Positions 1 to 7,714 of a stretch of DNA of 64,000 bases are shown one piece after another. The stretch is from assembly GCA_963822435.1 (NCBI GenBank), contig CAWGHN010000004.1, positions 496,001 through 560,000 on the forward strand. Reading direction: 5' to 3'. The translations under genes were made by a program, and so were the position numbers. Each line of letters begins with the position of its first letter. The stretch's first letter is position 1. Below the pieces are notes generated by a model, which did no database searches, had not been told where the DNA came from, and was given only the letters and a program-made list of their open reading frames with translations. Origin of the DNA: JAUYQR01 sp963822435 (GTDB taxonomy: Bacteria; Pseudomonadota; Alphaproteobacteria; Rhodobacterales; Rhodobacteraceae).

Positions 1-426
1 GGGCAGGCGTGGGAATCGGAGGCGCAGGTCAATCTGGGCGCCTATCACCGCGCGAAAACCGGAGCCCTGTTCATCGCCGCAACCCAGATGGGGGCGATTG
101 CCGCCGGAATGGACGCCGAGCCATGGGAGGAATTGGGCGCGCGGATCGGTGAGGCGTTCCAGGTGGCCGATGACCTGAAGGACGCGCTGATGTCGGCGGA
201 CGAAACCGGCAAGCCGGCAGGCCAGGACGCGGCGCATGGGCGGCCAAATGCGGTGGCGCTGATGGGCGTGTCGGGCGCAGTGCGGCATCTGAAGGACATT
301 CTGGGCGGCGCGATCGCGTCGATCCCGTCCTGCCCGGGCGAGGCGCAACTGGCCGCGATGGTGCGGGCCTACGCCGAGAAGATGACTCCGGTCAGCCTGA
401 GCCAGCGCGCGGCGGCGGCGCGATGA
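1..426 (+). CDS. crtE: geranylgeranyl diphosphate synthase, C-terminal part (cut by window start)
   Basis: This is the C-terminal 141 residues of a trans-isoprenyl diphosphate synthase; the reading frame is open from base 1. The second Asp-rich region of the family is visible as QVADDLKDAL, and the upstream helix (AYHRAKTGALF) fits the family. The enzyme makes C20 geranylgeranyl diphosphate for carotenoids and for the bacteriochlorophyll tail. The stop overlaps the crtF start in an ATGA, so the two are probably translationally coupled. The symbol rests on position next to crtF and bchC. The first Asp-rich motif lies outside the window. Confidence 0.9.
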   Translation, partial: GQAWESEAQVNLGAYHRAKTGALFIAATQMGAIAAGMDAEPWEELGARIGEAFQVADDLKDALMSADETGKPAGQDAAHGRPNAVALMGVSGAVRHLKDILGGAIASIPSCPGEAQLAAMVRAYAEKMTPVSLSQRAAAAR

Positions 427-1532
427 CCGACATGGGCCTTGGCGCGGGACGTGCGGGCAAGGCCGCCGGTCCCGGCTGGGCCGTGCGGCTGGCGATGCAG
501 CCGTGGTTTCACAGGATGTGTGCGCGTATACCGGGGCTTAGCGCCGTTGTGCGGAGCGAGGGCGACGCGCTTTTCGAGGTGGTGCAGGGCTTTGTGCGGT
601 CTCAGGCGCTGCTTGCGCTGGTGGAGCTGCGGGTGATGCACCGGCTGGCGGACGGGCCGATTGGGGCCGGTGCGCTGGCGCGGCTGACCGGCGTGCCGGA
701 GCCTCGCATGGCGGTGCTGATGCAGGCCGGTGCGGCGCTGCGGCTGGTCAGGCGGCAAGGCGATTTCTGGGCGCTGACCACACGCGGGGCGGCGTTCCTG
801 ACCGTGCCGGGGCTGGAGGCGATGGTGCGGCACCATCCGGTGCTCTACCGTGATCTGATTGATCCGGTTGCGTTTTTTCGCGGTGAGACGGTGCCTGAAC
901 TGGCCGGTTTCTGGCCCTATGTGTTTGGCGCAGGCGGTGCGGCGGACCCGGATCTGGCGGGGCGCTATTCACAACTTATGGCCGACAGTCAGGGGCTGGT
1001 GGCGGAAGATACGCTGCGGCTGGTCAGCTTGCGCGGTGTGCGGCATCTGATGGATGTGGGCGGTGGAACCGGGGCGTTTCTGGCGGCGGTGGGTCGGGCC
1101 TGGCCAAAGATCGGACTGACGCTGTTCGATCTGCCCGCCGTTGTGGCGGGGGCGCGACCGGGGCCGGGCGTGCGGATCGTGCCGGGCAGTTTCCGCGACG
1201 ACCCGCTGCCCATGGGGGCCGATGCGGTCAGCCTGATCCGGGTGCTGTACGACCATTCCGACGCGACGGTGACTGGTCTCTTGGCGGCCGTTCATGCGGC
1301 GTTGCCGGTGGGCGGGCGGCTGGTGATTTCAGAGCCGATGTCGGGAGGCACGCGGCCAGACCCCGCGACGGATGTGTATTTCGCAGTTTACACGCTGGCG
1401 ATGCAAACCGGGCGAACCCGGTCGGCAGAGGAAATCGCCGCCCTCGCCGGTGCTGCGGGATTTGGGTCGATCCGGATGCTTCGCGGACACAGGCCCTTCA
1501 TCACCTCGGCGGTCACCGCGCGTCGGATGTGA
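423..1532 (+). CDS. crtF: demethylspheroidene O-methyltransferase
   Basis: A 369-residue SAM-dependent methyltransferase of the hydroxyneurosporene/acetylserotonin type. The N-terminal half is a helical dimerisation and winged-helix-like region, followed by the SAM loop DVGGGTGAF near residue 211 and the typical LFDLPAV segment after it. CrtF methylates the C-1 hydroxyl of carotenoids in the spheroidene pathway. It starts in the ATGA overlap with crtE. The stop lies 18 bp before the tandem palindromes that control bchC, so the crtEF message runs into the bchC regulatory region. Confidence 0.93.
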   Translation: MTDMGLGAGRAGKAAGPGWAVRLAMQPWFHRMCARIPGLSAVVRSEGDALFEVVQGFVRSQALLALVELRVMHRLADGPIGAGALARLTGVPEPRMAVLMQAGAALRLVRRQGDFWALTTRGAAFLTVPGLEAMVRHHPVLYRDLIDPVAFFRGETVPELAGFWPYVFGAGGAADPDLAGRYSQLMADSQGLVAEDTLRLVSLRGVRHLMDVGGGTGAFLAAVGRAWPKIGLTLFDLPAVVAGARPGPGVRIVPGSFRDDPLPMGADAVSLIRVLYDHSDATVTGLLAAVHAALPVGGRLVISEPMSGGTRPDPATDVYFAVYTLAMQTGRTRSAEEIAALAGAAGFGSIRMLRGHRPFITSAVTARRM

Positions 1533-1550
1533 CATTTGGTAGCGGCAAAG

Positions 1551-1594
1551 TGTCAATTCTAGTTGACACTCTGCTTTGTAAGGTTAGAGTTACA
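1551..1594 (+). promoter_or_regulatory. tandem PpsR/CrtJ operator and bchC promoter
   Basis: Two TGT-N12-ACA sites are present, at 1551-1568 (TGTCAATTCTAGTTGACA) and 1577-1594 (TGTAAGGTTAGAGTTACA), separated by 8 bp. This is the consensus of the redox and light responsive repressor PpsR/CrtJ, and paired sites 8 bp apart match the arrangement described for R. capsulatus bchC. A TTGACA (1563-1568) inside the first site and a TAGAGT (1585-1590, spacing 16) inside the second could be the -35 and -10 boxes, so bound repressor would cover the promoter. Binding itself is inferred. Confidence 0.88.
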
Positions 1595-1656
1595 GATAAC
1601 AACACGGTCCTGCGATCGACTCTGAAATGGGGGCGGCGGACGGACCGAGGGGGCAC

Positions 1657-2604
1657 ATGTTGAGAACCACCGCCGTCATCCTGCATGGGCCGAAAGAGTT
1701 GGGGCTGGAAAGCCTTGGCCTGATCTCTCCGGGAGACGATGACCTGGTGGTCGAGATTGCCTATTCCGGCATTTCCACCGGCACCGAAAAGCTGTTCTGG
1801 TCGGGCACAATGCCGGCCTTTCCGGGCATGGGGTATCCGCTGGTACCGGGCTATGAGGCCGCGGGCGAAGTGGTGGAGGCGGGCGCAAATTCGGGGTTCC
1901 GGGTTGGCGAGCATGTCTTTGTGCCGGGGGCAAACTGCTTTGCAGGCAACGTGAAGGGTCTCTTTGGCGGTGCCTCGCGTCATCTGGTGACCAAGGCGGG
2001 CCGGGTGGCGCGTCTTGATCCGGCGATGCGGGCCGAGGGCGCGCTATTGGCGCTGGCGGCAACCGCGCGCCATGCGCTGGCCGGGTTCAACACCGCACTG
2101 CCGGACCTGATCGTGGGGCATGGTACATTGGGCCGGTTGCTGGCACGGCTGACGGTGGCCGCAGGTGCGCCTGCGCCGACGGTCTGGGAGATTGATCCGC
2201 TGCGCCAGACCGGCGCGGTGGGGTATCCGGTGGTGGCGCCGGAAGATGATCCGCGCCGCGATTACCGTGCGATTTACGATGCTTCCGGGGCCAGGGGTCT
2301 GCTGGACCAACTGGTCATGCGACTGGCCAAGGGCGGCGAAGTGGTGCTGGCGGGGTTCTACACCGAACCCGTCGCCTTCGCCTTTCCGCCCGCCTTCATG
2401 AAGGAAGCGCGCATCCGCATTGCCAGCGAATGGACGCCGGACGACCTGACCGCGACGCGGTCGCTGATCGAAAGTGGTGCCTTGTCGCTGGCTGGACTGA
2501 TTACCCACACCCGCCCTGCGGCGGATGCGGCTGACGCTTACGAGACGGCATTTTCGGATGCCAACTGCTTGAAAATGATCCTCGATTGGAGTGGCCACGC
2601 ATGA
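1657..2604 (+). CDS. bchC: bacteriochlorophyllide a dehydrogenase
   Basis: A 315-residue member of the medium-chain dehydrogenase/reductase fold that oxidises 3-hydroxyethyl bacteriochlorophyllide a to bacteriochlorophyllide a, the last ring-A step. The N-terminal sequence LRTTAVILHGPKELGLESL is typical of BchC; the nucleotide-binding turn GHGTLG is near residue 155. I chose ATG 1657 rather than the in-frame ATG 1627 because GAGGGGG lies just upstream and homologues start this way. The stop overlaps the bchX start (ATGA at 2601). Expression is expected to be repressed aerobically through the tandem palindromes upstream. Confidence 0.93.
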   Translation: MLRTTAVILHGPKELGLESLGLISPGDDDLVVEIAYSGISTGTEKLFWSGTMPAFPGMGYPLVPGYEAAGEVVEAGANSGFRVGEHVFVPGANCFAGNVKGLFGGASRHLVTKAGRVARLDPAMRAEGALLALAATARHALAGFNTALPDLIVGHGTLGRLLARLTVAAGAPAPTVWEIDPLRQTGAVGYPVVAPEDDPRRDYRAIYDASGARGLLDQLVMRLAKGGEVVLAGFYTEPVAFAFPPAFMKEARIRIASEWTPDDLTATRSLIESGALSLAGLITHTRPAADAADAYETAFSDANCLKMILDWSGHA

Positions 2605-3602
2605 ACGACGTCCCCAACCTGAAGGATTTCGACAACCGTCTGCGCGAAGAAGCGCATGAGGAACCTTCGCTGGAAATTCCGCAAGGCGAGCCCACGAAGA
2701 AAACCCAGATCATTGCGATCTACGGCAAGGGCGGGATCGGCAAGTCGTTCACTCTCGCCAACCTCAGCCACATGATGGCCGAGATGGGCAAGCGGGTCCT
2801 TCTGATCGGCTGCGATCCGAAATCGGATACCACGAGCCTTCTGTTCGGCGGCAAGGCCTGCCCGACGATCATCGAAACCTCGACCCGCAAGAAGCTGGCG
2901 GGTGAGGAAGTGAAGATCGGCGATGTCTGCTTCAAGCGCGGCGGTGTGTTCGCGATGGAACTTGGCGGGCCGGAAGTTGGCCGGGGCTGCGGCGGGCGCG
3001 GGATCATCCACGGGTTTGAATTGCTTGAGAAATTGGGGTTCCACGACTGGGACTTTGACTATGTGCTGCTGGACTTCCTGGGTGATGTGGTGTGCGGCGG
3101 GTTCGGCCTGCCGATCGCACGGGACATGGCGCAGAAGGTGATCCTTGTCGCCTCGAACGATTTGCAGAGCCTGTATGTGGCCAACAACGTCTGTTCGGCG
3201 GTGGAATACTTCCGCAAGCTGGGCGGCAATGTCGGCATCGCCGGGCTGGTGATCAACAAGGATGACGGCACGGGCGAGGCTGCGGCCTTTGCCGAGGTGG
3301 TGGGTATTCCGGTGTTGGCGGCGATACCGCAGGACGATGACCTGCGCAAGAAATCGGCGAATTATCAGATCGTTGGCAGCTATGAAAGCCAGTGGGGGCC
3401 GCTGTTTGCCGCCCTTGGCGAGGCGGTTGCGATTGCCCCGCCGGTGCGGCCGAAACCTCTGACGCAGGACGGCCTCTTGGGGCTGTTCAGTGCCGAGGCG
3501 ACGGGGGCGGATTTCGTGCTGACCCCGGCAACCGACCTCGACATGCGCGGCAAGAACGCGGCCCCGAAAGCCTCGCTGGAAGTGGTGTATGACAATGTGT
3601 GA
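2601..3602 (+). CDS. bchX: chlorophyllide a reductase iron protein, subunit X
   Basis: A 333-residue NifH-like ATPase that passes electrons to BchYZ, which reduces ring B of chlorophyllide a. Visible are the P-loop GKGGIGKS from residue 42, and the two cysteines that would bridge a 4Fe-4S cluster across the dimer in GRGCGGRG (about 130) and GDVVCGGFG (about 164). ATG 2601 is taken as start because it forms an ATGA overlap with bchC and fits the homologous N-terminus. The stop lies inside the start region of a small ORF at 3595. Confidence 0.95.
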   Translation: MNDVPNLKDFDNRLREEAHEEPSLEIPQGEPTKKTQIIAIYGKGGIGKSFTLANLSHMMAEMGKRVLLIGCDPKSDTTSLLFGGKACPTIIETSTRKKLAGEEVKIGDVCFKRGGVFAMELGGPEVGRGCGGRGIIHGFELLEKLGFHDWDFDYVLLDFLGDVVCGGFGLPIARDMAQKVILVASNDLQSLYVANNVCSAVEYFRKLGGNVGIAGLVINKDDGTGEAAAFAEVVGIPVLAAIPQDDDLRKKSANYQIVGSYESQWGPLFAALGEAVAIAPPVRPKPLTQDGLLGLFSAEATGADFVLTPATDLDMRGKNAAPKASLEVVYDNV

Positions 3603-3666
3603 TCTGGACGCCCTCGCCAAACTGGAAGCCGCGCTGAAGGCCCTTCACGCCAAGGTTGGCAAATGA
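3595..3666 (+). CDS. candidate 23-residue small protein coupled to bchX and bchY
   Basis: A 23-codon ORF starts with ATG 3595 inside the last codons of bchX (8-bp overlap) and stops at 3664-3666 over the bchY start. The peptide begins MCDLDALAKLEAALKAL and ends in a basic HAKVGK, so it would be an Ala/Leu/Lys-rich amphipathic helix. Its placement gives an unbroken chain of overlapping starts and stops from bchC to bchY. It may be a real small protein, a coupling leader that carries ribosomes from bchX to bchY, or chance. I do not recognise it as a named family. Confidence 0.4.
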   Translation: MCDLDALAKLEAALKALHAKVGK

Positions 3667-5246
3667 TGGCGGGCGAAGTTCGCTATGATCTGGCTGACAG
3701 CACCCCGGTGACGGAGGGTTTGAGCCTGCCGTCGTCAGCTGCGCCAGAGATGGTGGACGGCCAGGTTGCTGATGGAATGGGCTGCCATGCGGGGGCCGCC
3801 ACGATGGAGGCGGCGGCGCGGGCGGCAGGCAATTCGGAGCTGCTTGACGGGTTTGCCCGCGACTATCCGCAAGGCGCGCATGACAAGCCGCAGTCGATGT
3901 GCCCGGCGTTCGGTTCCTTGCGCGTCGGGTTGCGGATGCGGCGGGTGGCGACGGTGCTGTCGGGGTCGGCCTGCTGTGTCTACGGGCTGACCTTTGTGAG
4001 CCATTTCTACGGCGCGCGGCGGTCGGTTGGTTATGTGCCTTTCAACTCTGAAAGCCTGGTCACGGGCAAGTTGTTCGAGGACATTCGCGACGCCGTGCAT
4101 GAGCTGGCGGACCCGGATCGCTATGATGCGGTCGTGGTGACTAACCTATGTGTTCCAACAGCTTCCGGCGTGCCGTTGAAGTTGTTGCCAAGCGAGATCA
4201 ATGGCGTGCGGATCGTCGGGATCGACGTGCCGGGGTTCGGCGTGCCGACCCATGCCGAGGCCAAGGATGTGCTGGCGGGTGCCATGCTGAAATACGCCCG
4301 CGCCGAGATCGAGGCTGGCCCGGTGCAGGCGCCGGAGCGTGGGCGGTCGGATCGCCCGACGGTGGCTTTGCTAGGCGAGATGTTCCCGGCGGACCCGATG
4401 ATGATCGGCGCAATGCTGGCCCCGATGGGCCTTGCGGCGGGGCCGGTGGTGCCGTGCCGCGAATGGCGCGAGCTCTATGCGGCACTCGACTGCGGTGTCG
4501 CGGCAGCGATCCATCCGTTCTACACCGCGTCGATCCGCGAGTTTCATCAGGCGGGGCGGACGGTCGTCGGATCGGCTCCGGTGGGCCTTGATGGTACGAT
4601 GGCATGGATGAAGGCCATCGGCGAAGCCTATGGAATCGATGCAGAAAAGGTGGCTGCGGCGCAGAATGCTTTTGGACCGGCGATCAGGGCGGCTTTGGCT
4701 GCCAATCCGGTCAAGGGGCGGATCACGGTGTCGGGGTATGAGGGGTCGGAGCTTCTGGTCGCGCGGCTGTTGATCGAGAGCGGCGCGGATGTGAAATACG
4801 TCGGCACCGCTTGCGCAAAGAACGAGTGGAGTGCGGCGGACCGCGACTGGCTGGAAGCCAAGGGCGTGGCGGTGAAATACCGCGCGAGCCTTGAAGATGA
4901 CTGTGCTGCGATGGCGGGGTTCCAGCCGGATCTGGCGATCGGCACGACGCCGGTTGTGCAAAAGGCGAAAGAGCTGGCGATTCCAGCGCTTTACTTCACG
5001 AACCTTATCTCGGCCCGGCCGCTGATGGGGCCGGCGGGGGCAGGGTCTCTGGCACAGGTCGTGAATGCCGCAATGGCAAACAAGGACCGTATGGACGGGA
5101 TGAAGACGTTCTTCGAGGGCGTCGGCAAAGGCGAGACGGCAGGTATCTGGGAAGGTAGCCCCAACCTGCGGCCGGATTTCCGGGCGATCCACCAGAAGAA
5201 GCTCGACAAGGCCGCGAAGGCCGCGAAGGCGGAGGAGATGATATGA
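3663..5246 (+). CDS. bchY: chlorophyllide a reductase subunit Y
   Basis: A 527-residue NifD/BchN-like catalytic subunit that with BchZ forms the heterotetramer reducing the C7-C8 double bond of chlorophyllide a. Several conserved-looking cysteines lie in the N-terminal half (GCHAG, SMCPAFGS, SACCVYGL), suitable as FeS ligands. Tandem ATGs at 3663 and 3666 are both possible starts; the first overlaps the stop of the small ORF at 3595. The C-terminus is a short Lys/Ala-rich tail (AAKAAKAEEMI). A 73-bp gap to bchZ contains a repeat array. Confidence 0.93.
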   Translation: MMAGEVRYDLADSTPVTEGLSLPSSAAPEMVDGQVADGMGCHAGAATMEAAARAAGNSELLDGFARDYPQGAHDKPQSMCPAFGSLRVGLRMRRVATVLSGSACCVYGLTFVSHFYGARRSVGYVPFNSESLVTGKLFEDIRDAVHELADPDRYDAVVVTNLCVPTASGVPLKLLPSEINGVRIVGIDVPGFGVPTHAEAKDVLAGAMLKYARAEIEAGPVQAPERGRSDRPTVALLGEMFPADPMMIGAMLAPMGLAAGPVVPCREWRELYAALDCGVAAAIHPFYTASIREFHQAGRTVVGSAPVGLDGTMAWMKAIGEAYGIDAEKVAAAQNAFGPAIRAALAANPVKGRITVSGYEGSELLVARLLIESGADVKYVGTACAKNEWSAADRDWLEAKGVAVKYRASLEDDCAAMAGFQPDLAIGTTPVVQKAKELAIPALYFTNLISARPLMGPAGAGSLAQVVNAAMANKDRMDGMKTFFEGVGKGETAGIWEGSPNLRPDFRAIHQKKLDKAAKAAKAEEMI

Positions 5247-5267
5247 CCTCTCGCCGCGAAATGAGCG

Positions 5268-5311
5268 TCTGCAAAGCGTCTGGCAGGCGTCTGGCATCTG
5301 TATGGCAGGGG
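5268..5311 (+). repeat. array of four 11-bp units upstream of bchZ (copy A)
   Basis: Four contiguous 11-bp units: TCTGCAAAGCG, TCTGGCAGGCG, TCTGGCATCTG and TATGGCAGGGG. The last unit overlaps the AGGGGG ribosome binding site of bchZ and contains an alternative in-frame ATG at 5302. A second array with the same unit order lies at 19517-19560, identical at 35 of 44 positions. The 11-bp period is close to one DNA turn, so a protein binding one face is plausible; an RNA-level role is equally possible. I know no regulator with this site. Confidence 0.75.
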
Positions 5312-5319
5312 GCGACCCC

Positions 5320-6807
5320 ATGCTGATCCAGGACCATGATCGGGCAGGGGGATATTGGGGGGCGGTTTATGCCTTCTGTGCGGTCAAGGGCCTTCAGGTC
5401 GTGATCGACGGGCCGGTGGGCTGCGAGAACCTCCCGGTGACATCGGTGCTGCACTACACCGACGCGTTGCCGCCGCATGAGTTGCCGATTGTCGTCACCG
5501 GACTGGCCGAAGACGAGATGAGTTCCGGCACCGAAGCCTCGATGGCGCGGGCCTGGAAGACGCTTGATCCGGCGCTGCCAGCGGTGGTGGTCACGGGCAG
5601 CATTGCCGAGATGATCGGTGGCGGCGTCACGCCGGCGGGCACCAATATCCAGCGCTTCCTGCCGCGCACGATTGACGAGGACCAGTGGCAGTGTGCCGAC
5701 CGCGCGATGACCTGGATCTTTACCGAATTCGGAATGACCAAGGGGCGGATGCCGCCCGAAGCGGAGCGCGCCGAGGGTGCGAAGCCGCGGGTCAACATCC
5801 TTGGGCCGATGTACGGCGTGTTCAACATGGCGTCGGACCTGCACGAGATCCGCCGTCTGGTCGAAGGCATCGGCGCCGAGGTCAACATGGTGATGCCCTT
5901 GGGCGCCCATCTGGCCGAGATGCGCAATCTGGTGAATGCCGACGTCAACATCGTGATGTACCGCGAGTTTGGCCGGGGTCTGGCGGAGTGTCTGGGCAAG
6001 CCTTATCTGCAAGCGCCATTTGGTTTAGAGTCGACGACCAAGTTTCTGGAAACGCTGGGGGAACTCCTCGATCTGGACCCGCAGCCGTTCATCGCGAAGG
6101 AAAAGCATTCGACGCTGAAGCCGGTGTGGGATCTGTGGCGGTCGGTGACGCAGGATTTCTTTGCGACGGCCAACTTCGCCATCGTCGCGAACGAGACCTA
6201 TGCGCGCGGCGTGCGGCACTATCTGGAAAGCGACCTTGGCCTGCCCTGCGCCTTTGCCGTGGCGCGGGTGGCGGGCACCAAGACCAACAACGAGGCGGTG
6301 CGTGCGATGCTGAAGCAGCATCGGCCGCTGATCGTGATGGGGTCGATCAACGAGAAGATGTACATGGCAGAGATGAAGGGTGGGCATGGCCCGGCCCCGA
6401 GTTTCATCGCCGCAAGCTTTCCCGGCGCGGCAATCCGCAGGCACACCGGCACGCCCTTCATGGGCTACGCGGGCTGCGTCTGGATCTTGCAGGAAGTCTG
6501 CAACGGGCTGTTCGAGGCGCTGTTCCACATCCTGCCGCTAGGGTCGGAGATGGACAGTGCGGCGGCCACCCCGACGACGCTGCGGCGCGATTTCCCCTGG
6601 GATGTCGATGCGCAGATGGAACTGGACAGGATCGTCGGACAACATCCTGTTCTGACACGTATTTCAGCGGCGCGCACATTGCGCGACGCGGCCGAGAAAT
6701 CGGCGCTCGATCACGGCGCGGAACGCGTCGTGCTGGAATATGTCGCAGCGCTGCGGACCGATCCGCGCCCCGCGACGGCAAACACCAAGGGAGGGTCGCA
6801 TGAGTGA
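5320..6807 (+). CDS. bchZ: chlorophyllide a reductase subunit Z
   Basis: A 495-residue NifK/BchB-like subunit of chlorophyllide reductase. The N-terminal sequence DHDRAGGYWGAVYAF and the following DGPVGCENLPV with a ligand cysteine are characteristic. I chose ATG 5320 over ATG 5302 because of the AGGGGG at 5307-5312 and the homologous N-terminus starting right before the DHDRAGGYW motif. The end overlaps pufQ by 8 bp. In Rhodobacter relatives puf promoters lie within the 3' part of bchZ, so promoter elements for pufQ are to be expected here. Confidence 0.95.
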   Translation: MLIQDHDRAGGYWGAVYAFCAVKGLQVVIDGPVGCENLPVTSVLHYTDALPPHELPIVVTGLAEDEMSSGTEASMARAWKTLDPALPAVVVTGSIAEMIGGGVTPAGTNIQRFLPRTIDEDQWQCADRAMTWIFTEFGMTKGRMPPEAERAEGAKPRVNILGPMYGVFNMASDLHEIRRLVEGIGAEVNMVMPLGAHLAEMRNLVNADVNIVMYREFGRGLAECLGKPYLQAPFGLESTTKFLETLGELLDLDPQPFIAKEKHSTLKPVWDLWRSVTQDFFATANFAIVANETYARGVRHYLESDLGLPCAFAVARVAGTKTNNEAVRAMLKQHRPLIVMGSINEKMYMAEMKGGHGPAPSFIAASFPGAAIRRHTGTPFMGYAGCVWILQEVCNGLFEALFHILPLGSEMDSAAATPTTLRRDFPWDVDAQMELDRIVGQHPVLTRISAARTLRDAAEKSALDHGAERVVLEYVAALRTDPRPATANTKGGSHE

Positions 6808-7024
6808 TCATACAGCCGGAGACCACGGCGGGCACCACGCCCACCGCACACCCAAAGCGGAGTTCCGCATCTATTTTACCCTGATCTTCCTGATGGCGAT
6901 CCCGTTCGCCACGCTGGGTTGGGTCTGGAAACTGATCAGCGAACGGCAGTTGCCGGTGCATGGGCCACTGGCCCGCGCCTGGCGCGAGGCGGGCGCGATC
7001 ACGCCGGCGATCTTCCGTCCCTGA
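6800..7024 (+). CDS. pufQ: PufQ, bacteriochlorophyll biosynthesis/assembly factor
   Basis: A 74-residue protein starting at ATG 6800 inside the end of bchZ. The N-terminus is His-rich (HTAGDHGGHHAHR), followed by one hydrophobic segment (IYFTLIFLMAIPFATLGWVW) and a short basic tail. PufQ is found at the head of the puf operon of Rhodobacter species and is thought to help bacteriochlorophyll intermediates reach the assembling complexes. Length and position agree with the family. It is an inner membrane protein by prediction. Confidence 0.9.
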   Translation: MSDHTAGDHGGHHAHRTPKAEFRIYFTLIFLMAIPFATLGWVWKLISERQLPVHGPLARAWREAGAITPAIFRP

Positions 7025-7141
7025 CGGTTACGCCCTTCGCTTTCCGCCCCGGCGGGGAGTGCAGTTCGACGGGGACCGGACAATCCCCACGCTCGATCAT
7101 CCTGCGGCCTGTGCGCCCACGCCCGCCGGACATGACATTCA

Positions 7142-7217
7142 CCGCCACCCTTCGGGGTGCGGAGAAACTCGGGGAGGCATGACGCCAACCCGTGAACCCA
7201 GCCGCAGGGTATGCGGC
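7142..7217 (+). promoter_or_regulatory. two RNA hairpins in the pufQ-pufB gap
   Basis: CCG-C-CACCC with loop TTCG and GGGTG-CGG (7142-7162, one bulged base) forms a tetraloop hairpin. GCCGCA, loop GGGTA and TGCGGC (7201-7217) forms a second, 26 bp before pufB. In Rhodobacter, structures in this region protect the pufBA mRNA 5' end after processing of the long transcript and so keep LH1 mRNA more abundant than reaction-centre mRNA. The folds are read directly; the function is taken from relatives. Confidence 0.6.
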
Positions 7218-7265
7218 GTCAGTCTACCCCTTCGGAGGATAACATGGCTGATAGAACTGACCTGA
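7179..7265 (+). CDS. candidate pufK-like leader ORF overlapping pufB
   Basis: A 28-codon ORF begins at ATG 7179, reads through the second hairpin and the pufB Shine-Dalgarno, and stops at 7263-7265 inside pufB in another frame. It uses codons that are rare in this GC-rich genome (CTA, AGG twice, ATA twice, GTA). R. sphaeroides has a short rare-codon ORF, pufK, between pufQ and pufB that affects pufB translation, and this ORF has the same layout. The GGGGAGG before its ATG is only one base away, which is too close for good initiation. Confidence 0.35.
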   Translation: MTPTREPSRRVCGVSLPLRRITWLIELT

Positions 7266-7393
7266 GTTTCACAGGTCTTACCGACGAGCAGGCGCAAGAA
7301 CTGCACTCCGTCTACATGAGCGGGCTTTGGTTGTTCGTGACCATTGCCGTCATCGCTCATCTGGCGGTGTTCATCTGGCGCCCGTGGTTCTGA
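7244..7393 (+). CDS. pufB: light-harvesting 1 beta polypeptide
   Basis: A 49-residue LH1 beta chain. After a polar N-terminus (MADRTDLSFTGLTDEQAQELH) comes one membrane helix with the bacteriochlorophyll-ligating His in VIAHLAVFIW, and the typical C-terminal RPWF. The start at 7244 is fixed by GGAGG at 7234-7238. It pairs with PufA as the repeating unit of the ring around the reaction centre. Confidence 0.97.
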   Translation: MADRTDLSFTGLTDEQAQELHSVYMSGLWLFVTIAVIAHLAVFIWRPWF

Positions 7394-7406
7394 GGAGGAA
7401 CAAGAC

Positions 7407-7586
7407 ATGTCAAAATTCTACAAAATCTGGCTGATCTTCGACCCCCGTCGCGTCTTTGTTGCGCAGGGTGTCTTCCTCTTCCTTCTGGCAGTGATGATTC
7501 ACCTCGTCCTGCTCAGCACCCCCGGCTACAACTGGATCGGCGAAGCGGGAGCAAAATACGCTCCGGCAGCGGCCGCAACGGAATAA
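7407..7586 (+). CDS. pufA: light-harvesting 1 alpha polypeptide
   Basis: A 59-residue LH1 alpha chain starting MSKFYKIWLIFDPRRVF, with the single helix holding the ligand His in AVMIHLVLLST and the following NW typical of LH1 alpha. The Shine-Dalgarno GAGGAGGAA starts over the pufB stop, so the two chains are produced together. The C-terminus is Ala-rich and ends in Glu. Confidence 0.97.
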   Translation: MSKFYKIWLIFDPRRVFVAQGVFLFLLAVMIHLVLLSTPGYNWIGEAGAKYAPAAAATE

Positions 7587-7604
7587 CCGGGTCTACCCCT
7601 GTTG

Positions 7605-7632
7605 CGGGCGGCCGCCGGTGGCTGGTCGCCCG
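7605..7632 (+). promoter_or_regulatory. intercistronic stem-loop between pufA and pufL
   Basis: CGGGCG (7605-7610) pairs with CGCCCG (7627-7632), with an inner GCC/GGC pair. A stable hairpin in the pufA-pufL gap is a known feature of Rhodobacter puf mRNA: it blocks 3'-to-5' decay so that pufBA mRNA outlasts pufLMX mRNA. The pairing is visible here; the role is from relatives. Confidence 0.65.
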
Positions 7633-7714
7633 TCACGACCCCTAGGGAATTCAACTTCAGGCATGGCCGCCCGCGCCCCGGTGGTATCTGGCTTGCGCAA
7701 GTGGAGAGGGAAGC

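Noticed and set aside
1627..1656. Upstream ATG of bchC as start
   Set aside because: It adds ten residues not seen in BchC and has no ribosome binding site, while ATG 1657 has GAGGGGG before it.
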